A model generated the notes under the pieces. It was given only the letters and a program-made list of their open reading frames with translations. It was not told the DNA's origin and did no database searches. A program made the position numbers and the translations under genes. Source: an uncultured Catenibacterium sp. (lineage in GTDB: Bacteria > Bacillota_I > Bacilli_A > Erysipelotrichales > Coprobacillaceae). Taken from it: 17,197 nt of DNA. Below, one piece after another: positions 6,311 through 13,961 of this stretch. Position 1 is the stretch's first letter. Each line of letters opens with the position of its first letter. The stretch spans positions 1 to 17,197 of the forward strand of contig NZ_UQGV01000056.1 in NCBI RefSeq assembly GCF_900540665.1, read 5' to 3'.

Positions 6311-7741
6311 ATGTTAAACAAAGACTTTTTATGGGGTGGCGCTTTAGCTGCTCATCAATTTGAAGGTGGTGTACTAGATACTACTAAAGGTTTAAGTGTT
6401 GCAGATGTAATGACTGCAGGTGCTCATGGTGTGCCTAGAGAAATTACTGATGGCGTGATCGAAGGAAAGTATTATCCTAATCATATTGGAATTGATTTCT
6501 ATCATCATTATAAAGAGGACATTGCGATGTTTGCAGATATGGGCTTTAAGTGTTTTAGAACATCTATTGCCTGGACAAGAATCTTCCCATTAGGTGATGA
6601 AGAACAGCCTGATGAAGAAGGATTACAGTTCTATGATGATGTATTTGATGAATTATTAAAATATGGTATTGAACCAGTTATCACATTATCTCACTTTGAA
6701 ATGCCTTATCATCTTGCCAAAGAATATGGCGGATTCATGAACAGAAAAACAGTCGATTTCTTTGTGAAGTTTGCTGAAGTATGCTTTAAAAGATACAAAA
6801 ATAAAGTAAAGTACTGGATGACTTTCAATGAAATCAATAACCAGATGAACTTTGTGAATGATATTTATGGCTGGACAAATAGTGGTGCTCATTTTGGAAA
6901 TTATAATAATCCAGAAGAAGCCATGTATCAGTGTGCACATCATACTTTAGTAGCAAGCGCAAAGGCAGTTAAGATTGGTAAAGAGATTAATCCTGATTTC
7001 TTAATTGGGAATATGATTTCTATGGTTCCTTTCTATCCTTATAGCTGTTCTCCTAAGGATCAGTTATTAGCACAGCAGTTAATGCATGATCGTTTCTTCT
7101 TTAGTGATGTGCAGTGTCGTGGACATTATCCTGCTTATGCATTAAAGATGTTTGAAAGAAAAAGGTTTAATATTAATATTACTGATGAAGATAAAAAAGC
7201 TTTATCAGAAGGTACTGTGGATTATATTGGATTTAGTTATTATATGTCTAATACAGTTAATTCTAATTCTATCAGGGATGTTTCTACTACTACAGATGGT
7301 TCTAGTGAACATTCTGTTAAGAATCCATATATCAAAGAAACTGACTGGGGATGGGCTGTTGATCCTGAAGGTTTAAGATATGTATTGAATCAATTCTATG
7401 AAAGATATGAACTACCAATGTTTATTGTAGAGAATGGTTTTGGTGCTATTGATAAGAAAGAAGAAGATGGCAGTTGTCATGATTCCTATCGTATTGATTA
7501 TTTAAGAGCACATATTGAGCAGATGAAAAAAGCTGTAGAAGAAGATGGAGTCAATTTAATGGGTTATACACCTTGGGGTTGTATTGACTGTATTTCTTTT
7601 ACTACAGGTGAAATGAAGAAGCGTTATGGCTTTATTTATGTGGATAGAGATAATGAAGGAAATGGTACATTAGAAAGAAGCAAGAAAGATTCTTATGAAT
7701 GGTACAAAAAAGTGATTGCATCTAATGGTGAAGTATTATAA
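6311..7741 (+). CDS. GH1 family 6-phospho-beta-glucosidase
   Basis: 476 aa, the standard length for the BglA/AscB/ArbB branch of glycoside hydrolase family 1. The (beta/alpha)8 barrel carries the acid/base E174 in TFNEIN (171-176) and the nucleophile E374 in VENG (373-376). Near the C-terminus, S429 replaces the glutamate that binds O6 in non-phospho enzymes, and K437 and Y439 in KKRYGF complete the pocket known to bind the 6-phosphate in this branch. It should therefore hydrolyse cytosolic aryl- or disaccharide 6-phospho-beta-glucosides, normally products of PTS uptake, to glucose 6-phosphate and the aglycone or glucose. The start follows AAGGAG, which overlaps the end of the SemiSWEET gene. 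No PTS gene is in the window. Confidence 0.93.
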   Translation: MLNKDFLWGGALAAHQFEGGVLDTTKGLSVADVMTAGAHGVPREITDGVIEGKYYPNHIGIDFYHHYKEDIAMFADMGFKCFRTSIAWTRIFPLGDEEQPDEEGLQFYDDVFDELLKYGIEPVITLSHFEMPYHLAKEYGGFMNRKTVDFFVKFAEVCFKRYKNKVKYWMTFNEINNQMNFVNDIYGWTNSGAHFGNYNNPEEAMYQCAHHTLVASAKAVKIGKEINPDFLIGNMISMVPFYPYSCSPKDQLLAQQLMHDRFFFSDVQCRGHYPAYALKMFERKRFNINITDEDKKALSEGTVDYIGFSYYMSNTVNSNSIRDVSTTTDGSSEHSVKNPYIKETDWGWAVDPEGLRYVLNQFYERYELPMFIVENGFGAIDKKEEDGSCHDSYRIDYLRAHIEQMKKAVEEDGVNLMGYTPWGCIDCISFTTGEMKKRYGFIYVDRDNEGNGTLERSKKDSYEWYKKVIASNGEVL

Positions 7742-7762
7742 TTGAATAAAGAGGTGTTAGTG

Positions 7763-8272
7763 ATGAGACGAAAAGATAGAGAAATAACTGACTTTGATGA
7801 AATGATGAAAATCATTACGAAATGTGATACATGCAGAGTTGCGATGTTTGATGAAACATTCCCTTATATCGTTCCTCTTAACTTTGGAACTGATTTAGAG
7901 GATGATCAATTATATTTATATTTTCATGGTGCAAAGATTGGTAAGAAGATTGATCTTATGAGAAAGAATAAGAATGTTTCTTTTGAGATGGATTGTGAAC
8001 ACAACATTATATTGTATGATGAAAGAATGTCCTGTACTATGGGATATGAGAGTGTGATTGGTTATGGTGAAGTTGAGTTCTTAAGTGAAGAAGAGAAAAT
8101 GCATGGGTTAAAGGTATTAATGCGTCATTATCATGAAGAAGACTTCAAATTCAATACAAAGATGATTGGGGCTATTGAAGTATTTAGAATTAAAGTATTA
8201 AGTATGACTGGAAAAAAGAGAGATAATATTCATCCAGAAGAAAAAGTAAAGAGACATATTTCACTAGACTAG
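7763..8272 (+). CDS. NimA-like pyridoxamine 5'-phosphate oxidase-fold flavoprotein
   Basis: 169 aa from the ATG at 7763. An in-frame TTG at 7742 would add seven residues, but GAGGTG (7751-7756) fits the ATG at 7763, and MRRKDREI is a usual beginning for this family. The split-barrel PNPOx-like fold is indicated by YIVPLNFG (35-42), LYFHGAKIGKK (52-62), VSFEMD (72-77) and VIGYGEVEF (98-106). Relatives bind FMN or heme, and NimA-type members can reduce 5-nitroimidazole drugs; resistance is not implied here. It is the last gene of the SemiSWEET-GH1 operon. Its role beside a beta-glucosidase is unknown, though reduction of a released aglycone is conceivable. Confidence 0.85.
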   Translation: MRRKDREITDFDEMMKIITKCDTCRVAMFDETFPYIVPLNFGTDLEDDQLYLYFHGAKIGKKIDLMRKNKNVSFEMDCEHNIILYDERMSCTMGYESVIGYGEVEFLSEEEKMHGLKVLMRHYHEEDFKFNTKMIGAIEVFRIKVLSMTGKKRDNIHPEEKVKRHISLD

Positions 8273-8276
8273 TATC

Positions 8277-8310
8277 AAAAAAGGTTATTCAAGCGCGAAT
8301 AACCTTTTAA
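8277..8310. terminator. Bidirectional terminator between Nim-like and MFS genes
   Basis: A perfect 12-bp stem (8279-8290 with 8297-8308) with a 6-nt loop has T tracts on both strands: TTTT within the right arm on plus and TTTTTT on minus. It ends the plus-strand Nim-like gene and the converging minus-strand MFS gene. Confidence 0.88.
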
Positions 8311-8316
8311 TATATT

Positions 8317-9474
8317 TTAATTGAATATTTTTCGATCTTTTCCTGAAGGTACTTTAAATAGGAATACAAGGATAAAACCAATCGCAATAATAATGCTGGA
8401 TAAAGCAAACAAGACTTGATAAGAAGAAACATCTAAGATTTGTCCAGCAATATTTTGGAAAATAATTGAACTTAAGTTTCTTAATGTTTGAACAAATGCG
8501 AGTGCTGTAATTTGATGTTCCTGCGGCACAAGTGTATTAACAACTTTTAAGTTAATCATAATAAACAACATACCTGATGGATGCTTTGTGACTAAAGTGA
8601 CAAAAACTTTAAGGGGTAACCAAACATTGAAGGCATAACATAAGAACTGTATAGAAATCATTGTATAAGCAATAATAAGTAGCTTCTTATTAGAAAGTTT
8701 ATCCATAAATTTATGTGAGAATAAAACAAGTGGTGCTTCACATATGACCGCAAATGACAAGATTGTAGAAACAATGTTTACTGGTAAACCATCATTTTGA
8801 AACATGGCAGGAATATATGTATTTGCCATATTTGTAATACCTTGGAAAACAGACGCAATGACTAAATAATACAAATATTTATGATTATGAAAAAGAGTGC
8901 TCGTTTTGGTTTTTTCTTCTTTTTCTTGAGCTAAATCATCTGGTGTTTCTGTTCCGAGTAAACCAATAATACAAAGAGTCATTGTGATAATGAAACAAAC
9001 AAAGATGGCCGATGGTGAAATACATTGATAGATCATTCCTGCAAGCCATGATCCAATCGCATAACCAATTGTTCCCCATATTCTTATCTTTCCATATTGA
9101 TAAGGTGATGAAGAAGCAATTTTTTCCATAACTGGGGTTGTCCCATTAATTAAAGTTAATACAAAACTATAACCAATAATAATCGCAATTAAACTATCTG
9201 CAAACATAAAGGCCAATCCACCTAAAGCAGCTAATCCAAATAAAACAAAGTTTACTTTCTTAACATCAAAGCAATCACTTAACATACCAATGACAGGTTG
9301 AAATATCATAGATGTTAGAAAAGAAGTAGAAACAACAAGTGAAACTTCACTCGCTTTAAAACCTTTATCTAATAGATAAACTGAGATTAAAGCTGAAAAT
9401 ACGGCCCATGATAAATAATAGAAATTATACATGAGAAAATAACTTAAATAACTGTTTTTATAACGTTTTAACAT
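8317..9474 (-). CDS. MFS permease, LacY/NupG-like, downstream paralogue
   Basis: 385 aa with about 12 predicted membrane helices. The signature YGKIRIWGTIGY (127-138) after helix 4 is typical of the LacY/NupG/HcaT-like branch (MFS_1-like), whose members are proton symporters for sugars, nucleosides or aromatic acids. A loop A motif relative GMLSDCFDVKK (63-73) is present. A charged stretch rich in E and K (about 178-192) marks the central cytoplasmic loop. It starts 9 nt after the upstream paralogue's stop, with AGGAGGG overlapping that stop, so the two are co-transcribed and probably translationally coupled. Its N-terminus, motif order and C-terminal end closely parallel the neighbour, indicating a tandem duplication. 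Substrate unknown. Confidence 0.85.
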   Translation of the reverse strand: MLKRYKNSYLSYFLMYNFYYLSWAVFSALISVYLLDKGFKASEVSLVVSTSFLTSMIFQPVIGMLSDCFDVKKVNFVLFGLAALGGLAFMFADSLIAIIIGYSFVLTLINGTTPVMEKIASSSPYQYGKIRIWGTIGYAIGSWLAGMIYQCISPSAIFVCFIITMTLCIIGLLGTETPDDLAQEKEEKTKTSTLFHNHKYLYYLVIASVFQGITNMANTYIPAMFQNDGLPVNIVSTILSFAVICEAPLVLFSHKFMDKLSNKKLLIIAYTMISIQFLCYAFNVWLPLKVFVTLVTKHPSGMLFIMINLKVVNTLVPQEHQITALAFVQTLRNLSSIIFQNIAGQILDVSSYQVLFALSSIIIAIGFILVFLFKVPSGKDRKIFN

Positions 9475-9483
9475 AAAACCCTC

Positions 9484-10647
9484 CTAGTGAAATACTTTTA
9501 ACTCTTTATTTGTTGGTACGTTAAAGAAGAAAACAAGAATCATTCCAATAATACTGCCAATAAATAATACAAAATAAAACATTTGATAACCAGTAAAATC
9601 AATCAAATATCCTGCTGACATCTGAAATAAAATCGATGAAAAACTTTTACAGGCAGAAACAAGTGATAACGCACTATTTTGTCTGGCATTATCAACAATT
9701 GTTGAAATGATTTTTAAATTGATCATAACAAAAGCCATAGTTGCGACGGTTTTCGTAAGAAATACAATAATAATTTGAAGAATGACTGATGAGATAAAAC
9801 TAAAAGTAAAGAACTGTATAACTAGTAAAATAAAACAACTCATTAATAATTGTTTATTAGTAAAACGATTCATATAGAAACGTGATAATAGAATAACAGG
9901 TACCTCTGATAAAGTAGAAACAAAGATAACATTAGAAACATAATTTATTGGTAAACCACTTTGTTTTAACATCGCAGGTAAATAAAGATGATGCACATTG
10001 GTAACACCATAAAATAAACAAACAATAATCAAGTAAAATGGAATATGCTTGATTTTAAATACAGATGTCATTGAGACTTTTTCTACTATTTTTTCTATAG
10101 GTGGTAAAATACTATGTGTTCCTAAAATACCAATGACACATAATAATTCTCCTATTGCGAAGAAAATATAAAGACTATAAGGTCCTATATTTTTATAAAT
10201 TAATCCAGCTATGATTGTAGCTACTGCATAACCAATTGTTGCCCAAACACGAATCGAACCATATTTAAATCTTGATAGTATAGCCATTCTCTCAATAATT
10301 GGATTTGTTCCATTGGTGATTGCTAGAACTAAGCTATAAGCAACAGTAATCAAATAAATATTCTTTAAAAAAATAAAGATAATTCCTAGCATTCCTGCAG
10401 CCAGCAATAAGATACTATTAACATATCTTGATTCATATTGATCATTAAGTTTTCCAATAAAGGGCTGAACAATGACGGATAATATATAAGAACAAGAAAC
10501 AACAAAACTTACTTGCGAAGCACTGTATCCTTGATCCATTAAATAAACTGAAATAAATCCTGAAAAGAATGCTAGACTAAAGAAAAAGAAAAAGTACATT
10601 AAGAAATAGCTTAAATAACTGTCATGATAATGCTTTAAAAATCTCAT
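9484..10647 (-). CDS. MFS permease, LacY/NupG-like, upstream paralogue
   Basis: 387 aa with about 12 predicted helices and the same signature YGSIRVWATIGY (129-140) as its downstream neighbour. The loop A motif is weaker (GKLNDQYESR, 65-74). Many positions agree between the paralogues, for example YLSYFLMY near the start and the aligned KIASSS/RMAILS segment before the signature. AAAGGAG precedes the start. The gene is first in a two-permease operon divergent from an RpiR regulator across roughly 50 nt. No enzyme gene accompanies the permeases, so the transported compound cannot be deduced. RpiR control points to a sugar-like substrate, but this is inference. Confidence 0.85.
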   Translation of the reverse strand: MRFLKHYHDSYLSYFLMYFFFFFSLAFFSGFISVYLMDQGYSASQVSFVVSCSYILSVIVQPFIGKLNDQYESRYVNSILLLAAGMLGIIFIFLKNIYLITVAYSLVLAITNGTNPIIERMAILSRFKYGSIRVWATIGYAVATIIAGLIYKNIGPYSLYIFFAIGELLCVIGILGTHSILPPIEKIVEKVSMTSVFKIKHIPFYLIIVCLFYGVTNVHHLYLPAMLKQSGLPINYVSNVIFVSTLSEVPVILLSRFYMNRFTNKQLLMSCFILLVIQFFTFSFISSVILQIIIVFLTKTVATMAFVMINLKIISTIVDNARQNSALSLVSACKSFSSILFQMSAGYLIDFTGYQMFYFVLFIGSIIGMILVFFFNVPTNKELKVFH

Positions 10648-10674
10648 TTTTTACTCCTTTTAATTTTTTTCTTA

Positions 10675-10680
10675 TATAAT
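10675..10680 (+). promoter_or_regulatory. Consensus -10 box of the second RpiR gene
   Basis: TATAAT is a perfect -10 hexamer. No strong -35 is present; TTTACT (10650-10655) is the best at a long 19-nt spacing. The box contains the first two bases of an in-frame ATG at 10679, which shows that codon is not the start. The divergent permease promoter must overlap this region. Confidence 0.6.
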
Positions 10681-10699
10681 GAAAGAGAGAGGTACTAAT

Positions 10700-11590
10700 A
10701 TGCTTTTACAAGAAAAAATGAAACAAAATATCTTTTCCTATAATGAACAAACAATTATTCATTTTATTTTAGAAAAACAAGAACAAATCAAAAATTATTC
10801 TACAAAAATGATTGGTGATGAAACCTATACAGCCCCTTCTACTGTTATTCGTATTGCTCATAAATTAGGTTTTCAAGGATGGTCTGATTTTAAAGAAGCA
10901 TTTCTCGATGAAGTGATTTATTTAAATAGTCACTTCCAAGAAATAGATTCTAATTATCCTTTTACAAGTCAAGATACAATAATGCAGATTGCACATAAAA
11001 TAATCCAATTACATATAGAAAGTGCAAATGATACTGCTTCTTTAATTCATCACGATACTTTACAAAACGCTGTTCAAATTCTAAGAAAAGCGAGTGTTGT
11101 TAAAGTATTTGCTGTCGCAAATTTAAACTTCATTGGTGAAGAGTTTGTTTTCAAATTAAATCGTATTCATAAGAGAGCTTATATTGAACCTATACAGGAT
11201 AATCAATTTCAAGATGCTATTATGACTACAAGTGATGAGTGTGCTATTTGTTTATCTTATTCAGGAGAAACACCAACTCTTTTAAAAACAGCTCATTTTT
11301 TAAAGGAAAATAAAGTTTCGATTATTGCGATTACGAGTCTTGGTAAAAATAGCTTATCTGATCTAGCAACAGTATCATTAAATATTTCTACTCGAGAGAA
11401 ATCATTTTCTAAAATAGCTGGATTTACTTCTTTAGAATCCATGAATATTATTTTAAATATTCTTTATTCATGCTTATTTTCTCTAAACTATCAAGAGAAT
11501 CTAGATTATAAGATTGATGTTGCAAAAAGAGTGGAACTTAATCGTGAAATAGATAATGAAATAATTGAAGAACATCTTAAAAAAGATTAG
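10700..11590 (+). CDS. RpiR-family transcriptional regulator of the MFS permease pair
   Basis: 296 aa from the ATG at 10700, chosen because AGAGAGG lies just upstream and an earlier in-frame ATG (10679) overlaps the -10 box and has no ribosome binding site. An N-terminal HTH_6 domain (about 1-77; TAPSTVIRIAHKLGF at 44-58) precedes a SIS domain (about 128-262) with an intact phosphosugar loop SYSGETPT (186-193), unlike the other RpiR protein in this window. Such regulators are dimers whose DNA binding is changed by a sugar phosphate. The divergent layout with two MFS genes suggests it controls them and itself. Ligand unknown. Confidence 0.9.
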   Translation: MLLQEKMKQNIFSYNEQTIIHFILEKQEQIKNYSTKMIGDETYTAPSTVIRIAHKLGFQGWSDFKEAFLDEVIYLNSHFQEIDSNYPFTSQDTIMQIAHKIIQLHIESANDTASLIHHDTLQNAVQILRKASVVKVFAVANLNFIGEEFVFKLNRIHKRAYIEPIQDNQFQDAIMTTSDECAICLSYSGETPTLLKTAHFLKENKVSIIAITSLGKNSLSDLATVSLNISTREKSFSKIAGFTSLESMNIILNILYSCLFSLNYQENLDYKIDVAKRVELNREIDNEIIEEHLKKD

Positions 11591-11602
11591 TTCTTCTTTT
11601 TT
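11567..11602 (+). terminator. Rho-independent terminator of the second RpiR gene
   Basis: A two-part stem (11567-11573 with 11590-11596, and 11574-11578 with 11583-11587, with a TA bulge) is followed by six T. It covers the last codons, and the TAG stop (11588-11590) lies in its right side. Confidence 0.85.
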
Positions 11603-11840
11603 ATGACTACCCGTATAACTTTTACCTTGACTGTATTTTTAAACCAACACACATTTATTAGTTTATTAATTTTAAAAGGTTTTGGAATATAAAAAAATGT
11701 AAATGAAAAGCCATTTACATTTTCTAATTTATTATTCAATTTTTTGTAAATAGAATTTACATTCTCAATACTTAACGCTCAGTTCAAGAAAAATAGTCTA
11801 GGTTGATTATTAATAGTTACTAGATGTAAGTCTTCTTTGA
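11603..11840. other. Gene-free interval between convergent units
   Basis: No supportable reading frame with a ribosome binding site was found. It holds the terminator hairpin of the alcohol dehydrogenase operon (11684-11723) and a smaller inverted repeat, TGTAAAT-AGA-ATTTACA (11745-11761), that shares its core word with that hairpin. Confidence 0.6.
11684..11723 (-). terminator. Terminator of the SDR-alcohol dehydrogenase operon
   Basis: A perfect 12-bp stem (11694-11705 with 11712-11723), loop AAAAGC, is followed on the minus strand by a T-rich tract. It lies about 118 nt after the dehydrogenase stop, further than other terminators here. Confidence 0.7.
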
Positions 11841-13022
11841 TTATAAACACATCTTATAGATGTTTAAACAGTCTTCCTGCGTTAAAGGACGATAGGCCAT
11901 TGGCAATGAATCTTGTCCATAACATGCTTTTACTTTTAATTCATCTAAGTCTATATCTGTGATGTTTAATTCACTTAGTGTTACAGGCAAATGAAGTTCA
12001 ACTTTAATAAAGTTTTGTAATGCAGCGATTCCTGCAAGAGCATTGTCCATGTCATTACCTAAATCTTTTATACCCATGACATTCATTCCAAAACGGGCAA
12101 AGTCATTTGCTACAGTTTCATCTTTATTCAGTAAATATGTCATCCATTTAGGTGTAATAATCGCAAGTCCTTTACCATGAGTCATATCATATGTAGAAGA
12201 GAATTGTTCGAGAGCATGTAATTGTGCCTGTGTTTTATATCCTGATGTACAGAAACTATTTAATGCCCATGAAGCAGCCCATAATAGTGTTGCTCTTGCT
12301 GTATAGTTATCTGGTTCTTTCAATGCGATTGGTAGTTGTTCACGTATTGTTTTTAGTAAGGTTTCAACCACATTAAACTGAAGTGGATACTTATCACTGT
12401 TCACAAAATAATTCATATCAAATAGATGTGCCATGATATCAAATCCACCACATGCTGTTTGATATGATGAAACAGTGAATGTATTCGTAGGATCTAAAAA
12501 GGCTGCTTTAGGTCTTAAAATATCTCCATTAATACCACTTTTTACATTCTTGTCTACATTCGCAATAACACATGATTTATCCATTTCACTACCTGTTGAG
12601 GCAATAGTAGGCATTGCGATAACAGGTAGAGCATCCTTCCAAGATACTTTCTTTTCTACTAAATCCCAGAAATCATCTGTATCTGTAAGTGTTAAAGCAG
12701 CAATTGCTTTAGATGCATCAATAGTAGATCCTCCACCTGCTGCAAGAATAACTGAAATATTGTATTCTCTACAGATCTGTGCTCCTTTATTCACTGTAGT
12801 ATGTCTTGGATTCGGTTCTACACCAGATAATTCATATACGTTAATATCATGTTCCTTTAATTCATTCATAACTCTATCATAGAGCCCTATTTTCTTGATA
12901 GATCCTCCACCATATACGACTAAAACATTCTTTCCGTGCTTTAATACTTCTTCATGTAAATGACCTAATTGGTCTTTACCAAAATATACTTTTGTAGTGT
13001 TTTGAAACTGAAAATCATTCAT
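11841..13022 (-). CDS. Iron-containing alcohol dehydrogenase, YqhD/BdhA type
   Basis: 393 aa, matching the NADPH-dependent butanol dehydrogenase/YqhD branch of group III alcohol dehydrogenases. The N-terminal dinucleotide domain has GGGS (38-41) and GGGSTID (96-102). The metal ligands are D195 and H199 in GGFDIMAHL, H269 in QLHALEQ, and H282 in MTHGKG, nearly the same positions as in YqhD. Members reduce a range of aldehydes to alcohols in fermentation or detoxification. Its start is 1 nt after the SDR stop, and its Shine-Dalgarno is formed by the last SDR codons, so translation is coupled. This suggests the two enzymes act in one conversion. Substrate unknown. Confidence 0.92.
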   Translation of the reverse strand: MNDFQFQNTTKVYFGKDQLGHLHEEVLKHGKNVLVVYGGGSIKKIGLYDRVMNELKEHDINVYELSGVEPNPRHTTVNKGAQICREYNISVILAAGGGSTIDASKAIAALTLTDTDDFWDLVEKKVSWKDALPVIAMPTIASTGSEMDKSCVIANVDKNVKSGINGDILRPKAAFLDPTNTFTVSSYQTACGGFDIMAHLFDMNYFVNSDKYPLQFNVVETLLKTIREQLPIALKEPDNYTARATLLWAASWALNSFCTSGYKTQAQLHALEQFSSTYDMTHGKGLAIITPKWMTYLLNKDETVANDFARFGMNVMGIKDLGNDMDNALAGIAALQNFIKVELHLPVTLSELNITDIDLDELKVKACYGQDSLPMAYRPLTQEDCLNIYKMCL

Positions 13023-13023
13023 T

Positions 13024-13860
13024 TTATTTTCCTCCTTCTGGTTTTAAAGGTCCATAATAATATGATGCTGTTGCACCACCATCCATTAAGAAAGTAGATC
13101 CAGTAATAAAAGCACCCTTATCACTCATTAATAATTCAGCAACATTTGCTACTTCATCTGCTGTTCCTGGTCTACCAGCTGGACATTTTAAGAACATGTT
13201 TTTATAGAAATCTCCTCTTGGTCCATTGAATTCATCAATTGCGAGAGGTGTCACTATAATTCCTGGTGCAATCGCATTGATTCTTGCTCCACGTTGACCC
13301 CATTTAACAGATTCAGCCATGACACGTTTTTCATTACATCTTTTTGCTAATTGATAAGCGTGTAATGTATCATTAATATTTTCAGGTTGTAAAATATCTA
13401 AATCTAATAATTCTTCAGTTGGTGTACAAGCAAGTTGTTCATCTTCCAAAGCTGTAAGTTGTTTCATACGAAAACCTGATTGACTTGAAATTGTAATACC
13501 AACGCCACCTTCTTCAATCACTTTTCCTACTTCTTCTAATAAAACAGCTGTTCCATAAAGATCTACTCTTAAAATAGATTCAATAGGTGCCTGTGAAGGT
13601 GAAACACCAGCACCATTCACCAACATTTTGATTTTTCCAAAGCTTTTAGCTGTTTCAATCGTTTTTAGAATATCTTCTCTACTTGATAAATCAACTTTCA
13701 TGATATCAACATCAAATCCTGCATCAATCATTGTTTTTTGAATATTCTTCGCATTTTCTATATTTTTGTCACCTAAAATAATTTTCTTACCAGCGCCCAT
13801 TCTTCTCATAATAGCCATACTAATTTGACCAGCACCAACAACAATCATAACTTCTTTCAT
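13024..13860 (-). CDS. Short-chain dehydrogenase/reductase (SDR)
   Basis: 278 aa with a Rossmann SDR plan. The cofactor motif is GAGQIS (9-14) rather than TGxxxGIG, with its third glycine replaced by serine. NGAG (82-85) stabilises the central sheet, S125 or S126 in ISSQSG is the likely catalytic serine, and the YxxxK pair is Y169 and K173. APGIIVTP (198-205) and the C-terminal ITGSTFLMDGG (252-262) are typical of classical SDRs. Compared with classical members there is an insertion between the serine and the YxxxK motif (about 130-165). NAD(P)-dependent oxidation or reduction of a hydroxyl/carbonyl is expected; the substrate is not readable. The ribosome binding site is weak. It is first in the coupled pair with the alcohol dehydrogenase, just downstream of a LysR gene. 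Confidence 0.88.
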   Translation of the reverse strand: MKEVMIVVGAGQISMAIMRRMGAGKKIILGDKNIENAKNIQKTMIDAGFDVDIMKVDLSSREDILKTIETAKSFGKIKMLVNGAGVSPSQAPIESILRVDLYGTAVLLEEVGKVIEEGGVGITISSQSGFRMKQLTALEDEQLACTPTEELLDLDILQPENINDTLHAYQLAKRCNEKRVMAESVKWGQRGARINAIAPGIIVTPLAIDEFNGPRGDFYKNMFLKCPAGRPGTADEVANVAELLMSDKGAFITGSTFLMDGGATASYYYGPLKPEGGK

Positions 13861-13904
13861 TACTTCTTTACCTGCCCTTTCTATATAAAAGCTTCTACCT
13901 CCAT

Positions 13905-13933
13905 ATAATAAAAAAAATAAGGAATTGAAACAA
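13905..13933 (-). promoter_or_regulatory. Candidate promoter of the SDR-alcohol dehydrogenase pair
   Basis: On the minus strand TTGTTT (13928-13933) and TATTAT (13905-13910) are 17 nt apart. The -35 box lies inside the LysR terminator hairpin, which would make this a tightly packed overlap. Tentative. Confidence 0.35.
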
Positions 13934-13945
13934 TTTCAATTCCTT
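13908..13945 (-). terminator. Rho-independent terminator of the LysR gene
   Basis: A perfect 12-bp stem (13919-13930 with 13934-13945) with loop CAA is followed on the minus strand by an A and eight T. A second, smaller hairpin (13954-13960 with 13964-13970) lies at the stop codon just before it. Confidence 0.85.
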
Positions 13946-13961
13946 ATCATCTTCATAAGTT

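Noticed and set aside
6686..7376. Two frames overlapping the GH1 gene (6686-6943 minus, 7152-7376 plus)
   Set aside because: Shadows of an intact GH1 coding sequence with catalytic residues in place.
12475..12882. 135-codon plus-strand frame opposite the iron alcohol dehydrogenase
   Set aside because: Antisense to a gene with all metal ligands; the length is explained by the strong codon bias of the real gene.
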